A stretch of DNA of 51,711 bases. Source: Globomyces pollinis-pini. Its lineage: Eukaryota; Chytridiomycota; Chytridiomycetes; Rhizophydiales; Globomycetaceae. Numbering within the stretch: the stretch's first letter is position 1; the number at the start of each line of letters is the position of its first letter. The notes below the pieces were generated by a model that saw nothing but the letters and a program-made list of their open reading frames with translations, was not told the DNA's origin and did not search any database. The position numbers and the translations under genes are program-made. Location of the stretch: positions 1 through 51,711 of the forward strand of contig MU621208.1 in assembly GCA_025399215.1 (NCBI GenBank), written 5' to 3'. Positions 39,184 to 51,552 of the stretch are shown piece after piece.

Positions 39184-40014
39184 ATGAAATTCAAATTCAC
39201 TCTTCTGATGATTGGTATGGTGCTAGCAGCTACTGATTCTACCACTTCATCAAGCACTACATCATCAATAATCACGACTACAACTACAATTCCCACCACA
39301 ACTACAGTCTTAAAAACATCAGCATCTACAACCACAACCACAATTACAACTACTCTCCAACTTCAAGCTACTACCACCTTACTATCATCAATTGTTACTT
39401 CTGAAGCAAAAAAGACTTCAATTACCATTACAAGCTCAACCACCAAAAGAACAGAGACTAGTCCAGCAAATACTGAAACAACCCAGGAAAAGATACAAGA
39501 CTCCGGGATTAGTCCTGCTGCTATCATTGGTTTTATTATTGGCGGAATTTTTGTTGTCATTCTCCTTGTGGTGTTAACTGTGTATTATTGTTATAGATTA
39601 CGTCAAGCAAGCATGCACGATAAGGACTTCAAAGAGATAACAAGATCTATTCCATTAAGAGCACCTGATTCTGCAGCAAGTACAACACCCATGTTAAACT
39701 CGCCCTACCATCCACATGACAATCCCACTTCGCAATATTCTCAAATTCCGGTAAATAAATCTCAGAATTATTCAACCTTGACCAACGCCAAGGTGGAAAA
39801 TCCAAATGATAATGAATCGACCTCATCCCCAGTGAAAGATGAATACGACACGATTAAAAGGCTATTAAGTCGAATATCAGAAGACGATCAAGATGTAGGT
39901 ATTTCAACAGTGAAGGAAGGGACAGAAGCCCAACAAGAAATTCAAACGTTGAAAAAAGAAGAAAAGGTTGAAGATTATACTCAAATGCATACGTTGGAGA
40001 TAAAGAAAGATTGA
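39184..40014 (+). CDS. Single-pass surface protein 3 (Thr/Ser ectodomain)
   Basis: The 276-residue protein has a signal peptide (MKFKFTLLMIGMVLAA). A ectodomain of about 95 residues is almost entirely Thr/Ser. The TM AAIIGFIIGGIFVVILLVVLTVYYCY (residues about 115-140) is followed by R-LRQ. The cytoplasmic tail of about 135 residues is acidic and Ser-rich and ends in a charged helix (TLKKEEKVED...). It shares architecture, not clear sequence, with surface proteins 1 and 2, including a DEYDTIKRL motif similar to NEYDTIERT in protein 2's tail. That shared motif suggests common ancestry or a common cytoplasmic partner. Single exon. Confidence 0.75.
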   Translation: MKFKFTLLMIGMVLAATDSTTSSSTTSSIITTTTTIPTTTTVLKTSASTTTTTITTTLQLQATTTLLSSIVTSEAKKTSITITSSTTKRTETSPANTETTQEKIQDSGISPAAIIGFIIGGIFVVILLVVLTVYYCYRLRQASMHDKDFKEITRSIPLRAPDSAASTTPMLNSPYHPHDNPTSQYSQIPVNKSQNYSTLTNAKVENPNDNESTSSPVKDEYDTIKRLLSRISEDDQDVGISTVKEGTEAQQEIQTLKKEEKVEDYTQMHTLEIKKD

Positions 40015-40356
40015 TGATGGACAAATTCAAATCTGCTGTCGGTGTATTTTAGTGGGTGAATTTGCTTGTGTCACCTTAACTTCATTTTTTTTTTTAAAAC
40101 GCAATTAATAAAAGTGAGTGAAACTGTTACTATCCACACGATCAAATTAATGACAGTTACTAATAGTATTTGAAGTTGGCTTTCTTAGTGCATCTGGTAT
40201 TTTATATCATCGCGTGACTATCATGTTGTTATATGGTGATCGCGGTAAATTAATTCTCCTGGTTTCAACTCTCAATAAGAACTCCAGTGGCCGCTGTTCA
40301 CGCATCATTTAATTATTATTCAATAACGGTCTTTCCTTCCTTATTTTTTAATTGTG
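40015..40356. other. Intergenic region upstream of the giant gene
   Basis: It contains a T-tract (about 40087-40096) and is AT-rich. No gene is seen. Confidence 0.5.
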
Positions 40357-43300
40357 ATGAGTGCTGATTCATCCGGTAGAATAGATTCTAAAAACAAAGA
40401 TTCCAATGACTTAGTCGCACAAGTTGCTCAATCAACTTACAGAAGAAGACCAACTACACTTTGGTCCACCATAAAGGATATTTATACAGTAGCAATCATC
40501 AATAGCCTAATCTTTTTAGCCCAAATACAGTTACAGTGATGCTAAATTATCGCCATACGAACGATTGCTTACCAAACGTTATTTTAATGGAAGGATGAAG
40601 ACTTGGGAGTTTATTCTACTGCATTTCTTTGTCATCTTTAACGTAATCACCATCCTGGTTTCCCCAATTGCATACTTTGTAATAATACCAAACTATGTTC
40701 AAGTAAAATTTCTTCAACCTTATCTTTTAGGATATTATAAATAAGATTGGAACCCCTGGAAGTCCACCTATCTTATTGAGAAACTTCAATGTTGGAGCAT
40801 TTTCAAATGATTCGTTAAACATTGGGATTGATTTTGCTTTGGAACCAATATTACCATTTCCTATTCAAGGTATTGAAATTGACTGATTGATATGAACTGT
40901 AGGTGGTATTGGAGCAACAAAAGTTCATGTTTACAACAGTTTGGAGAAAGAGATTGCGTCTATGGATATTCCTTCGCTGAACTTTTGGATCAATAACGAA
41001 ATCAATGTTAAAATGGATTTAGAAATCAAAATCGATCCGCGACATCAAGATAATATTCAGGATATGATTCAAAAATTGTCTACAAAAGGAATTGAGGATT
41101 TCAAAATTATCATCAGATTTAATGCTCCAATTAATGGATTTGGAATTCCTTTCTATGGTGGCCTTCCGTTATACAAAAATTTGTCCTTTGGAGACTTTAG
41201 CACATCATTGTCTTCAGTTGGGAAAACTGCTAGTCAGCTATCTTCATTGTTATCACCAGATTCATTCAAAACAACTGGTAAGTTAAATCTTCATCTCTTG
41301 TAAAATTCATTTTTTTATCATGTTATTGAATCATTTATTTACTTTGATAGGTGCTGCATTAAAGAGTAAATTTTCTATTGAAGATATTGCAACTCTGACT
41401 CAACGGTTTGCCATTGCTTGGACCAAACTCGATGGTAATTGTTTCATCCTTAATACCAGTTAAAATGAATGATGAAGGAATTATTGCAGGACTATCAATC
41501 AGTTTTGAAAATGGACTACCTGTGACTGTCACTAAAATAGAAGGATTAGACATTTATATCGCATTAGAAGAATTTAAAATATGTAGAATCATTTTGGACT
41601 CTGTTAAATTGTCCGAAGGATTACAACAATTAGACATTACAACTTCGATACTGTTTATCGATCCTTTGATAGATACTGGAAATATTGCCTCTGGAATTGA
41701 AAAAGCATCACTCAATTTCGCAAATAATAATAACTTTAAGATATCAGTTACTGGCCCAATTCAAATCAAAGACGCAGATTTTGTTCAATTTGTTACCAAA
41801 CATTTGGATTTTGTGATTACTTTACAAGATATTCTTTCATTATTTGGAAAACTCGCACAATTGGAAATATTTTCAAACAAGAATATCAAAGATTTTTTGA
41901 CGTTACAAAACTTTGAATCGTTATTAGGTGAATCTGATTTTGAAATGAAAGTTTTATCAAAACAAATTGATTTATTTTTAAATCTAATCATACCAAAAAT
42001 TATTGCCATTCCGAAACAAATTATTTTTCCTTATTACACATCTCTAAGCATTTATGGTCAATCTGCCAAAGTTTTACAATCCAATGTACTTCCTGTATCA
42101 ATTTTTAGAACCGATAGATCAATCAACTCCAATATCACAGTAATGACTTTGCCAGAAAATTCCGAAATGGCTGCCACTGAATTAGCAAATTCAATTAATC
42201 CAATCTTGGCTGCTGATCCGAAGGTAATTTTTAGTATACGTATCTTATTTTAGATTGGGGTGATCGGTTTTAAAGACTTTTTTTTCTATAAGGATGAATT
42301 GCTAACTCCCTTCAATTGGTGTCGACAATTGTTTGGAAAACGAATCATCAACTTCAGTTTGCCAAAAATCAAAAAAGATGATTTGATACAATATTTATTG
42401 ACATCAAAAGAGTTTGATGGTTTACTTGCATCTATCAAAAAACGAATACAAATTGGGAAATTTTCAATTGCACAACTCAATGATGAACCTGGTTTCGGGG
42501 TTGATGGATTAGTATCGATCCATTACCCTACAGGAGTACCACGGTTTGGAATTGATTTTGGCTACTTTACTATCGATACTACCATCGATTTAGTGAAGAC
42601 CATCCAAATCGAACTTCCTAATGGGTTGAAATTTATCCCAAGCATCAATGATACTACTTTGAACGCCAAGACCATAATTGGTAGAAACGAACTCATCGCG
42701 CCTAAAGCACAGACTTTTGTAGATTCCATCCTGAACAATAGAGATGTTGAATCTAGTATAGGTATTACGGGAATGAAATTTGGAGTTTCCAGCACGATAA
42801 ATATTATCACATTTTCAAAAATATTATTTGATCTGTCCACTAAAGATATCAAGAGTATTCTATCAAAGGTAGAATTCCAAAAGGCAATAGACACTATTGA
42901 TATACGAAATGCGATACAGCTAAACTCGATAGATCTTGATGTAAAAACCAGCACAAATGTATTATTGGCTATTGGCACGGTCATCAAAAATCCATTCAAT
43001 ATTGATTTGCAATTAGGAACTATACGGTTAGATGTCCTAATTGATTCCAATACTCTTTTGTCACTTGATATATCTCCTATTGTTTTAAAACATAATGAGA
43101 ATGTTTTAGATTTGAAGATTGGAGTGGTATTGTTAAAGAATGCGGGAGATATGAACAGCAAGATATCTCAGTTGTTTAATTATTTCCTGTCTGTCTCTGG
43201 TACGGATTTGTCGAAAATGATTGGTGGAATTGGAGGGCTCACATTGATACCTCTGAATGCAAAAAACAGCAACAGTCATATAAACCAATTTGCTCCTGTT

Positions 43301-46300
43301 AAGGTTCAAACTTCGGTGAATAGCTTATTGACTTCTGTGGCTACTATTCAAGATTCCAAATTGAATCCCATTAATTTTGAAAGATTACTTCCTAAATCAG
43401 ACTTTTTCAAATCAATTGATCCTAAAGTATTGTATGGTGCAGTGATTGCTAAAACAGAATCCCGCCTGAATGTGGGGACTGATATATCATATTCCAACCC
43501 TTTACCAATTTCCGCTAACGTACCGTTTGCTTCTGCAGCAATCTTAATTGATGATATTCAAATATTAAATGTCGAGATTGTTGGTATTCGATTGAATAGA
43601 TCCAGTGGTAAGTTTACTATTTTTTTAATCAATTAGGAATCATTAAACCAAGAATTGATGTGCATTTTGAAAATAATCCTAATGCTCCATTGGCAATTTC
43701 TAATTTGGTTTCAAATTTTCTTTCGGGTAGCATCAACCAAAAAATAGCTCTTACCAAGATTGGATTTGGTACATCTGCTACTGATCAAAATGATATTTTA
43801 AATTTAATTTCTGTTAATGTTACACCATTCTTGAAACCTTTGGAAAAAATTGGAATCCAATTAAAGGATCAGCTTGGCAGTATTTCCGTATCAAGTCTTA
43901 GCAAACGATCCAACTTGTTTTCATTACAAATTTGGAATAATTTTGGGTTAATTGTAAATGGACTAGGATTAAACTTCTTGCCAAACAAAGTTATTCAAAC
44001 TGATATTGGAGTATCGCTAACTTTACCATTTCCAGTTGATTTCAAAATACCATTTGTAAGTATCAAGGTTGAATTGGATGAAGTGTCTTTTGTTGAAGTT
44101 GGATTAGGCTTGGATATCAGTGGCACCAATCCAACGTTTAACTTGCCCGTTAAAGTTAATATTGATGATACAGATCTTTTGGCGGATAGAGTAGCATTAC
44201 TTATAAATAACGTACTTGCTACAACTGTCATGTCAAATAAGGTCCGACTTAATCAACTTCTTATTGGAGTTTCTGCCAATGATCATATCAAATCGTTTTC
44301 CGATGTACTCCTCACTATACCAGCGCAAACACTGGTCGATCAGATCACTGTTTTGGCTGGGCAGACTAGTTTAGCTGGATTATCACCAATTCTGGGGAGT
44401 GTTGGAATAACTGCTATTCCCTCTCGATCTATACTCTTGAAATCTGATATTCAATTTGATAATCAATTTCCAGTTTCCATTACAGGGCTTGACTATGTTA
44501 GTCTTTTAACTGGAATTGACGAAATTGATGTATTGAATATACAACTTCCTGGTTTATCACTAAAAAGTGGAAGCAACAAATTAAACACCACTATAAATGT
44601 CGGATTTCCTTCCGATAACAGGATTCAAGACAAAGTGGCTAGTTTTGCAACTCACTTGGTGGATGGATTTGGTAGTACAGCCGAAAAAGTAGGAATTAGT
44701 GGATTGCGATTCGGTAAACCAGATTCGCCGTTCAATTTCTTGAGTAAATCCAGAATTAGCGTTGCTTCATCCACAATTATCAATGCAAAATCCATAGATC
44801 TACTTAAATCTAAACTAGATTTGAGTATGCCTATACTGATGGAATCTATTAAACTTGGTCTACTGAAAGTTGATATCAAAGAAGAGAGTATTGATGCTTC
44901 CATAAAAGGATCAACCAAATTACCACTTCCATTTTCTGTTGCTATTGATATTCCAATATTTAAACTCGGAACCAATATCGACCGAGTAGCTGCGTTTGAT
45001 ATTGATATTCGCAAAATTAATTTGCACAACATTGGTGAAATGAACATTGATAGCTCTATCCAAGTACACGATACTGATGAGCTTGCGAACAACATTGCAG
45101 CAATAGCAGAAAGCGTAATATCTAAAACGGCTCTACCTGGGACTATTGGTGGTGGTCGAATTCAGTTTGGAGTAGATGGGAACGAGCTTATTGATACTTT
45201 CGCAAAGGTTGATGTATCTTTGAACTTGGAGAAATTTTTGCGTCCTATTATTTCCTCTTTGCCTACTGTTGATGTTGAATCTTTGATCAATATGGGAAAA
45301 CCCAGTTTGGGAGATATCACAGTCAAAGCATTACCATCTAAATCGATCGGGATATCTACGGGTTTAACATTTAATAACGATTTCCCAATAACCCTCTCTG
45401 GATTAGACTATGTCACTCTTAATGCTGGTATTGATGAAATTAATGTACTGAACGTCAATATTAACGGTCTTTCTCTCACATCTGGCAACAACTCATTATC
45501 TGCAAAGTTACAGGCTGGATTTCCTTCTGATGTCACAATTCAAAAGAAGGTGGCATTGTTTGGGACTCATTTGGTCGATTCCTTTGGAAAGACCACAGAG
45601 AAGCTTGGAATTAATGGGCTAAAGTTTGGAAAAGTATCAAAGCCTTTCAAATTCTTGAGCAAGGCGAGAATACAGACTTTATCATCTTCAATTTTGAATG
45701 CAAACGTTGTTGATCGCATTAGCTCCATTATCAAATTTAACATTGATGATTTTTCCAAGGCGTTAAAGTTAAATCAAGCAGATATTGAACTTTTAAAAAC
45801 CAAATCGATCAAGGCTGATGTAAAAGGTGCGATTGGTGTTGTATTACCAGTGAAAATTCACCTTGATGTTCCATATTTTGAAATTGGCACGTCCATTGAT
45901 CAAATTCCAGCATTTGATGTAGTAGTCTCCAATATCAACGTAATGAACGTGGGTCCTGTTAACTTGTCAACTACTATTCATGTCCAAGATACGGAAGATT
46001 TATCGACTGAAGTATCAGACATTGTTAATGCTGTTGTTTATGGATTGTCTCTACCTGGAACTGTTGGAGGAAAACGAATCTATTTTGGAATTGGCACAGA
46101 TGATCGAATTGATACATTTGCTGAGCTTGACATCAACTTGAATTTAGAAGTTATTGGGAGATCAGTCATTAATTATGCGACCAGTATCGACCCTTCGTCA
46201 TTGTTGCAGAGCCTTTCTCCGGGTTTGAATCATATTAGTGTGATCGCGCAACCAAAGAAAAGACTGTCCACATCTATTAATTTTTCATTCAAGAACTCAT

Positions 46301-49300
46301 TCAATGTCAGTTTGAGTGGTTTAGGCTATTTTGAAGCCGAATGTGGAATTAACGGTGTAGAGATTGTGTCGGTAGCATCAACTGGAGTTGCTTTGAATAC
46401 CGGAGCAAATGTTCGAGATTTGGCACTTAATCTTGATTTTGCTTCTGACAACACTGCTCAAGTTACCATCGGTGAATTTGGTTTAGATTTGACAAACTAT
46501 TTCGGAAAAACCACCCAAATACTCACACTATCTGGGTTGCTATTTGGATATGATAAGCAATCAAGCTTTCAGTTTCTTCGAAGATCTGCGCTCGGAATCT
46601 CATCGTCCAAAATATTCAATAGGCAAAATTTAGAAACTTTGATCCTTCAATCTGGCCTTAGCACTATCACTACTTCCACTATTTTTAATTACTTGAAAAT
46701 CAACGAAATTGAAGCGGATATCCAAGAATCTAATGCCATCATGGCGAAAATCCTAGGAACGTTGAAAGTCCCATTCAATATTACTCTTGATATGCCTTAT
46801 TTTGGCAGTAATCTTGTGATTGATGATGTTCCTTTTGTTGGAGTAGATGTTTCTGGGATTAAGGTTGGACAGCAAACTAGCCAATTGGTTCTCAATAGCG
46901 AGGTCCTGTTTAGTGATTCAGAAGATGCCATGGACAATGTCGCTGAGATTGCTCATTCTTTATTGAACAGCAAAAACACCACTTCAAAAGTTGGGATATC
47001 TAATCCAAGTTTTGGTTTCGATAAAACTTCTGCCAATGTAATTGACACTTTTTCCAAGCTGCATCTCCAAACCGACTTAAATGATATACTGACATTCATT
47101 CGAAAAGAATTGAACAATGTATCTCTTCCGTCTCCAATCGATGCAGTTGAAAAAATCAAACTTAATTTAACAGGCTTGGATATTTCGTGTCTTCCTCAAA
47201 AGTCTTTATCTGCCAAGTTGCAAGGAAGCTTTGTTTCTCCGTCTCCGATTTCTTTTAGTTTAAAAGGTTTAGGTCATTTCGGATTGAATCTTCGAATCGA
47301 TAAAATTCTGTTAATGGCTATTGATGGTACTGGACTGGCAATTAAACCCGACAACAATATCTTGGATTTGATTACTGTTGTGCGATTTGGTACAGGGGAT
47401 ACAATCCAGGATAAGATGGCTAGTTTGGTTAACAACATATTCAAAAATGGAGTCCAGTCTCTGACAGAACTTATATCTGTATCTGAATTCTCCTTTGGGT
47501 TTTCAAAGGAAAAAACGATAAGAATATTTAGCAAGATATTCATCGATGTCCCGATAAAATTCGCTTTCAATCAAGATGTAATACAGTACGTCTTGAAAAA
47601 ACTTGGTTTACCAAATGGTCTCTCTGTCCTCAATCCCTCCTCATTCACAAATTTCGTTTCATTCAAAAATTTATCAGCTGAATTTTTACCGACCAACGAA
47701 ATTCAAACTTATCTAAGTGCTAATGTGAACAACCCTATCAACATTAATCTTAACATCCCTTATTTTGGGACTGATGTTTCCCTTAATTATGACCCACTTA
47801 TTAATTTGGATGTCTCTGGAGTGCAATTAATCGGAAAGCAATCGAACTTGTTTAACGTTAAAACTATTGTTGCTTTCTATGATAATGAAAAGACCGCGGA
47901 AAACTTCAAATTTGTTGTTTCATCTCTATTGAATAGTAATGCATTGGAAGGAAGTACAGGAGTCACTCGTGTGATGTTTGGGCTTGATAAATCAGAAGAG
48001 AATGTGATTGATACCTTTTCAAGAATACGATATGATGTGCTACTTCAAACGGTTGTTGGATATATAACTGCTGAAGCAACAGCAAATATCACTTGGATTT
48101 CTAGTTTAGACAAATTTCAGGAATTGATTAAACCGGATATTAGCCTCGTTACTGTTAAAGCATTAGAAGAAAAGACTTTGTCAGCGACAATTTTGGGTGA
48201 CTTTGAAACCCCCATCAATTTATCACTTAAAGGGTTGGGATTCTTTGAGGTCTTTCTGGGCATTGAAAAAGCACCAATTATTAAAGTGGGTGGTTCTGGG
48301 ATTAGTATTATGCCTAACAAGAATGTTTTAGATTTAAAAACAATACTTCAGTTTGAATCAACAGAATCCGCCTTAACTACTGTCGAATCTCTATCAGATA
48401 ATGTCTTTAAATTTGGGATCCATTCTATCCAGGAAAGAATTACAATATCATCTATAAAGTTCGGCTACAGTAGAGAGAAGCACTTGAATCTACTTGGGAA
48501 GATATTAATTGACCCGAAAATCAGTTCGTTAATTACACCTGAAATTGTCGACTATTTTTGGAAACTTTTAGGTCTACCAAGTACAATAACTGGATCTGAG
48601 ACAGAAAAAATCCAACAGTATATCAAGTTCAAGCAACTCACATCCGCCATTCTACCATCTAATGATATCAGAGCAGTGTTGGATGCTACAGTCGATCTCC
48701 CTTTCCATTTCAATTTGGATATGCCGCATTTTGGAACTACGTTGACAATAAATTCCGATAGTTTGTTAGATGTACAGGTGTCTGGAACAAAAGTAATTGG
48801 GAACAGCTCAAATGATTTGACTTTGGTCACTTTGGTACATTTCTACGACGATGAAAAATCAGCGAACAATGTTGCTGGTTTGGCAAATGCGGTCATTAAT
48901 GGAAATCAAATCAGTGGAACTGTTGGTGTAAACACAATATTGTTTGGCATTGATAATAATCCAAAAAATGTCATTGATACATTTTCTAGAATGAATTTGA
49001 ATGTCAAATCACAGTCAATGATTGATATTATTATGACTCAGCTGCGAAATATTACGGTTCCTTCTACCATTAATGCGATTAAGGCACTTGATCTCCATTT
49101 AGATGACATCACAGTAAATGCATTGGTAAAGAGAAATGTTTTAGCTAAAATTAATGGAGGTTTTATAACCCCTTACAAAATTGGTCTCACAGGGCTAGGA
49201 TATTTTGAAGTAAACCTTGGGCTGGATGATGTGTCGCTTTTTAAAGTCCTTGGGGAGGGGCTGGAGATTAAACCTGACAAAAACGATTTGAATGTAAGGA

Positions 49301-51476
49301 CTTTGATAGAGTTTCCTTCAAGTGAAAAAAGTCAGGATAAAGTCGCTCTTTTCGCAAATAATCTGATTGATTTTGGTCTAGGGAATACCAAAGAAAAAGT
49401 TTCCATTAATTCAATCAAGTTTGGTCATGACTCCAAAAATCCTCTGCAATTTCTTAGCAAAACGTTGATCACCTTATCGTCTTCTCTTTTATTTAATGCT
49501 GATATTGTACGATATGTGATGAAGGAGCTGAAGCTGGATTCTCTTTTTGTTGGGGGTGTTAATAGCGCTCTTGCTAAGTTGCAGGTGAATAAATTTAATA
49601 TTGATGGGTCTCCAATCGATCGAATCGCTACAGACATAGAAGTAATGGTAAAGGATATAAACTTTGGGGTTGCATTTGATATTGGCTATGCAGGAGTATC
49701 TTTGCAATTAAACCGTAACAAGTAATAGTTTTATTTTTAACTGATTCCAGTCTTTTAAATGCCAAAGTTGTCTCTGGTGTGAAAGTCAATACCACAAAGT
49801 CAGGATTGGATTTAAACTTGAAAACGGACGTTACTTTCACCGAGGATAATTCCATTAGATTAAAGCTGAATGATATTGCCAATTCGTTCTTCGATGGATC
49901 CACCCCAAATGATAAAATTGGTATTTCCAACCTAATTTTTGGGTCCAGTGATTCCAGCGCTGATCTGATCGACTTATTCAGCAAAATTAATGTTGCTTAT
50001 ACAATTCCAGTTATTTTAGATCTTGTAAAATCAACATCAGACAAACCATTAATTAAATTTTCACCAAAATCATTCGATTTTGATGTATTTAATGAAAACA
50101 CTTTACTTATTGGAGTCTCTATTGGGATAGATTTGCCTATAAAGTTAAATTTGAATATGCCATACGTAAATGCCAAAGCATTATACAATAATCAAGATTT
50201 TGTAGACTTCACTATGAAAGATTTAAAAATATCCAACAATTTACTGGAAGCAACTTCATATATCAAATTTTCTGACAATCGAAAGGCACTTAATTCTGTT
50301 GTGGCGATTTCAGGCAATATTGCTTTTCATCGAAAGCAAACAGTTACAGATTCATTGACAGTAAAAGATATCGTTTTTGGCTCATCATCTTCAAACAACA
50401 TTAAAATATTGTCGACGATATCGATTGGTAGACCATTAACGAATTCCATTAATACGATTGGAAACTACGTGGACACTAACTTTCCAATGGAGATCTTAGA
50501 TGTACAAGCAGTGATGGGTGTACCATCTATTGCAGTTGATGTTGTGTTTACCACACCTTCTTTCAAGACAAATATCATGCTTAGCGCAATGAAACTTCAA
50601 GTAGCATATCAATTACAGGGAGAAGGCGATTATTACCAAGCTATTGATCTTGTAATTGATCCAATCAAGCTGCCTTATATGAGTCTCATGGCAACACCTA
50701 ACATTGCGCCAAATGGATTTGCCAGACCTTTGGGAGAAGTATTGACCAAAATTTTTACTTTTGAAGACTTTGCCAAAAATTCTCGCATAGGATTCATTAC
50801 TCTAGTTGGGAGTAAAGGATATCATATGTCGCTATTTGATAAAGCAGTTATCAATTCTCCTCCTGTCGTATTCCCAGCACCATTAGAAATTGATGTATTA
50901 ACCAACTGGCCATTCTCAAAAGATGGATTAGAACTGCCGGTTAAATTTGCAGTATCGTTAGCTAATACTTCACCAATTCATCTAGATGTGGGTCAATTAG
51001 TTATTGCATTGGAAGAACCTAGTGGTGACAGCTTGCTTACAATTCGATCTGAAAAGAATATCGTGATTAGAAATATCAATGAAGGAGGAGGAGTCAATAG
51101 TAACGCAGGACCACCAAGTATCGGTGTGTTTGATGTGGTTATACCATGGAGTGATTTTAATCCAGTCAAACTAGCACAACTCAGCATTCGACTAATTAAA
51201 GGTGAAAAAGTCAAACTTGGTATCCACCTGAAACGGAATAAAGTTGATTTACCATGGGTGAAACCTGTCATGGATCAGTTAGTCGCTGAAGGATTTGTCA
51301 AACAATTAATACCATTAATTGGAGTGATTTTAGCAAACTTGAAATTTAAACTTTTTGGAATAGATATTGAAAAGATTCCAATTATTGGAGATGTTGTTCG
51401 TTTGGCTGAAAAATGGATTACCGAATATATTTCCAAAAAGAATGGGACACCTATTTTGACCATAGCAGGCCATTAA
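40357..51476 (+). CDS. Giant type II membrane protein of tandem LEA2/DUF3712-like repeats
   Basis: It encodes about 3,600 residues in nine exons. The ATG at 40357 starts an approximately 80-residue cytoplasmic segment. A 31-nt intron (about 40483-40513) leads to YSDAKLSPYERLLTKRYFNGR and one TM (FILLHFFVIFNVITILVSPIAYFVII, about 40610-40690), with no signal peptide. The rest is lumenal or extracellular beta-rich repeats. Two alternating half-units recur: A (LSGLDYV...GI(D/N)E...L...G..L..G.N.L) and B (NLDMPYFG...D...VDVSGI...L...FxDxExAxNVA). B closes with a GV...FGxD....IDTFS motif. The pattern is that of DUF3712/LEA-2 domains of fungal membrane proteins (for example the yeast vacuolar Tag1), but those usually carry a few domains, not around twenty. 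The exon at 43638-49725 is 6.1 kb uninterrupted. Role unknown; lipid transfer, adhesion or vacuolar functions are conceivable. Confidence 0.8.
43640..49300 (+). repeat. Tandem protein repeat, about 310 residues per unit
   Basis: The landmark motif (G(T/S)xG...FG(I/V/L)(D)...xIDTF(S/A)) recurs at about 45140-45200, 46050-46115, 46980-47055, 47950-48020 and 48915-48990, with weaker copies at about 43750 and 44235. Spacing is 910-970 bp. The last three units are closest to one another (NVIDTFS in all). Nucleotide identity is low, so the repeats are old and under protein-level selection. Confidence 0.85.
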
Positions 51477-51552
51477 CCTTAATAAAATGATTTATCTAGT
51501 TAAATTTCCCGACAGAGTCAGATTAACAAATAACAATATAAGTATTATGGTT

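Noticed and set aside
42562..43161. 199-codon minus-strand frame within the giant gene
   Set aside because: Antisense of conserved repeat coding sequence; no independent support.
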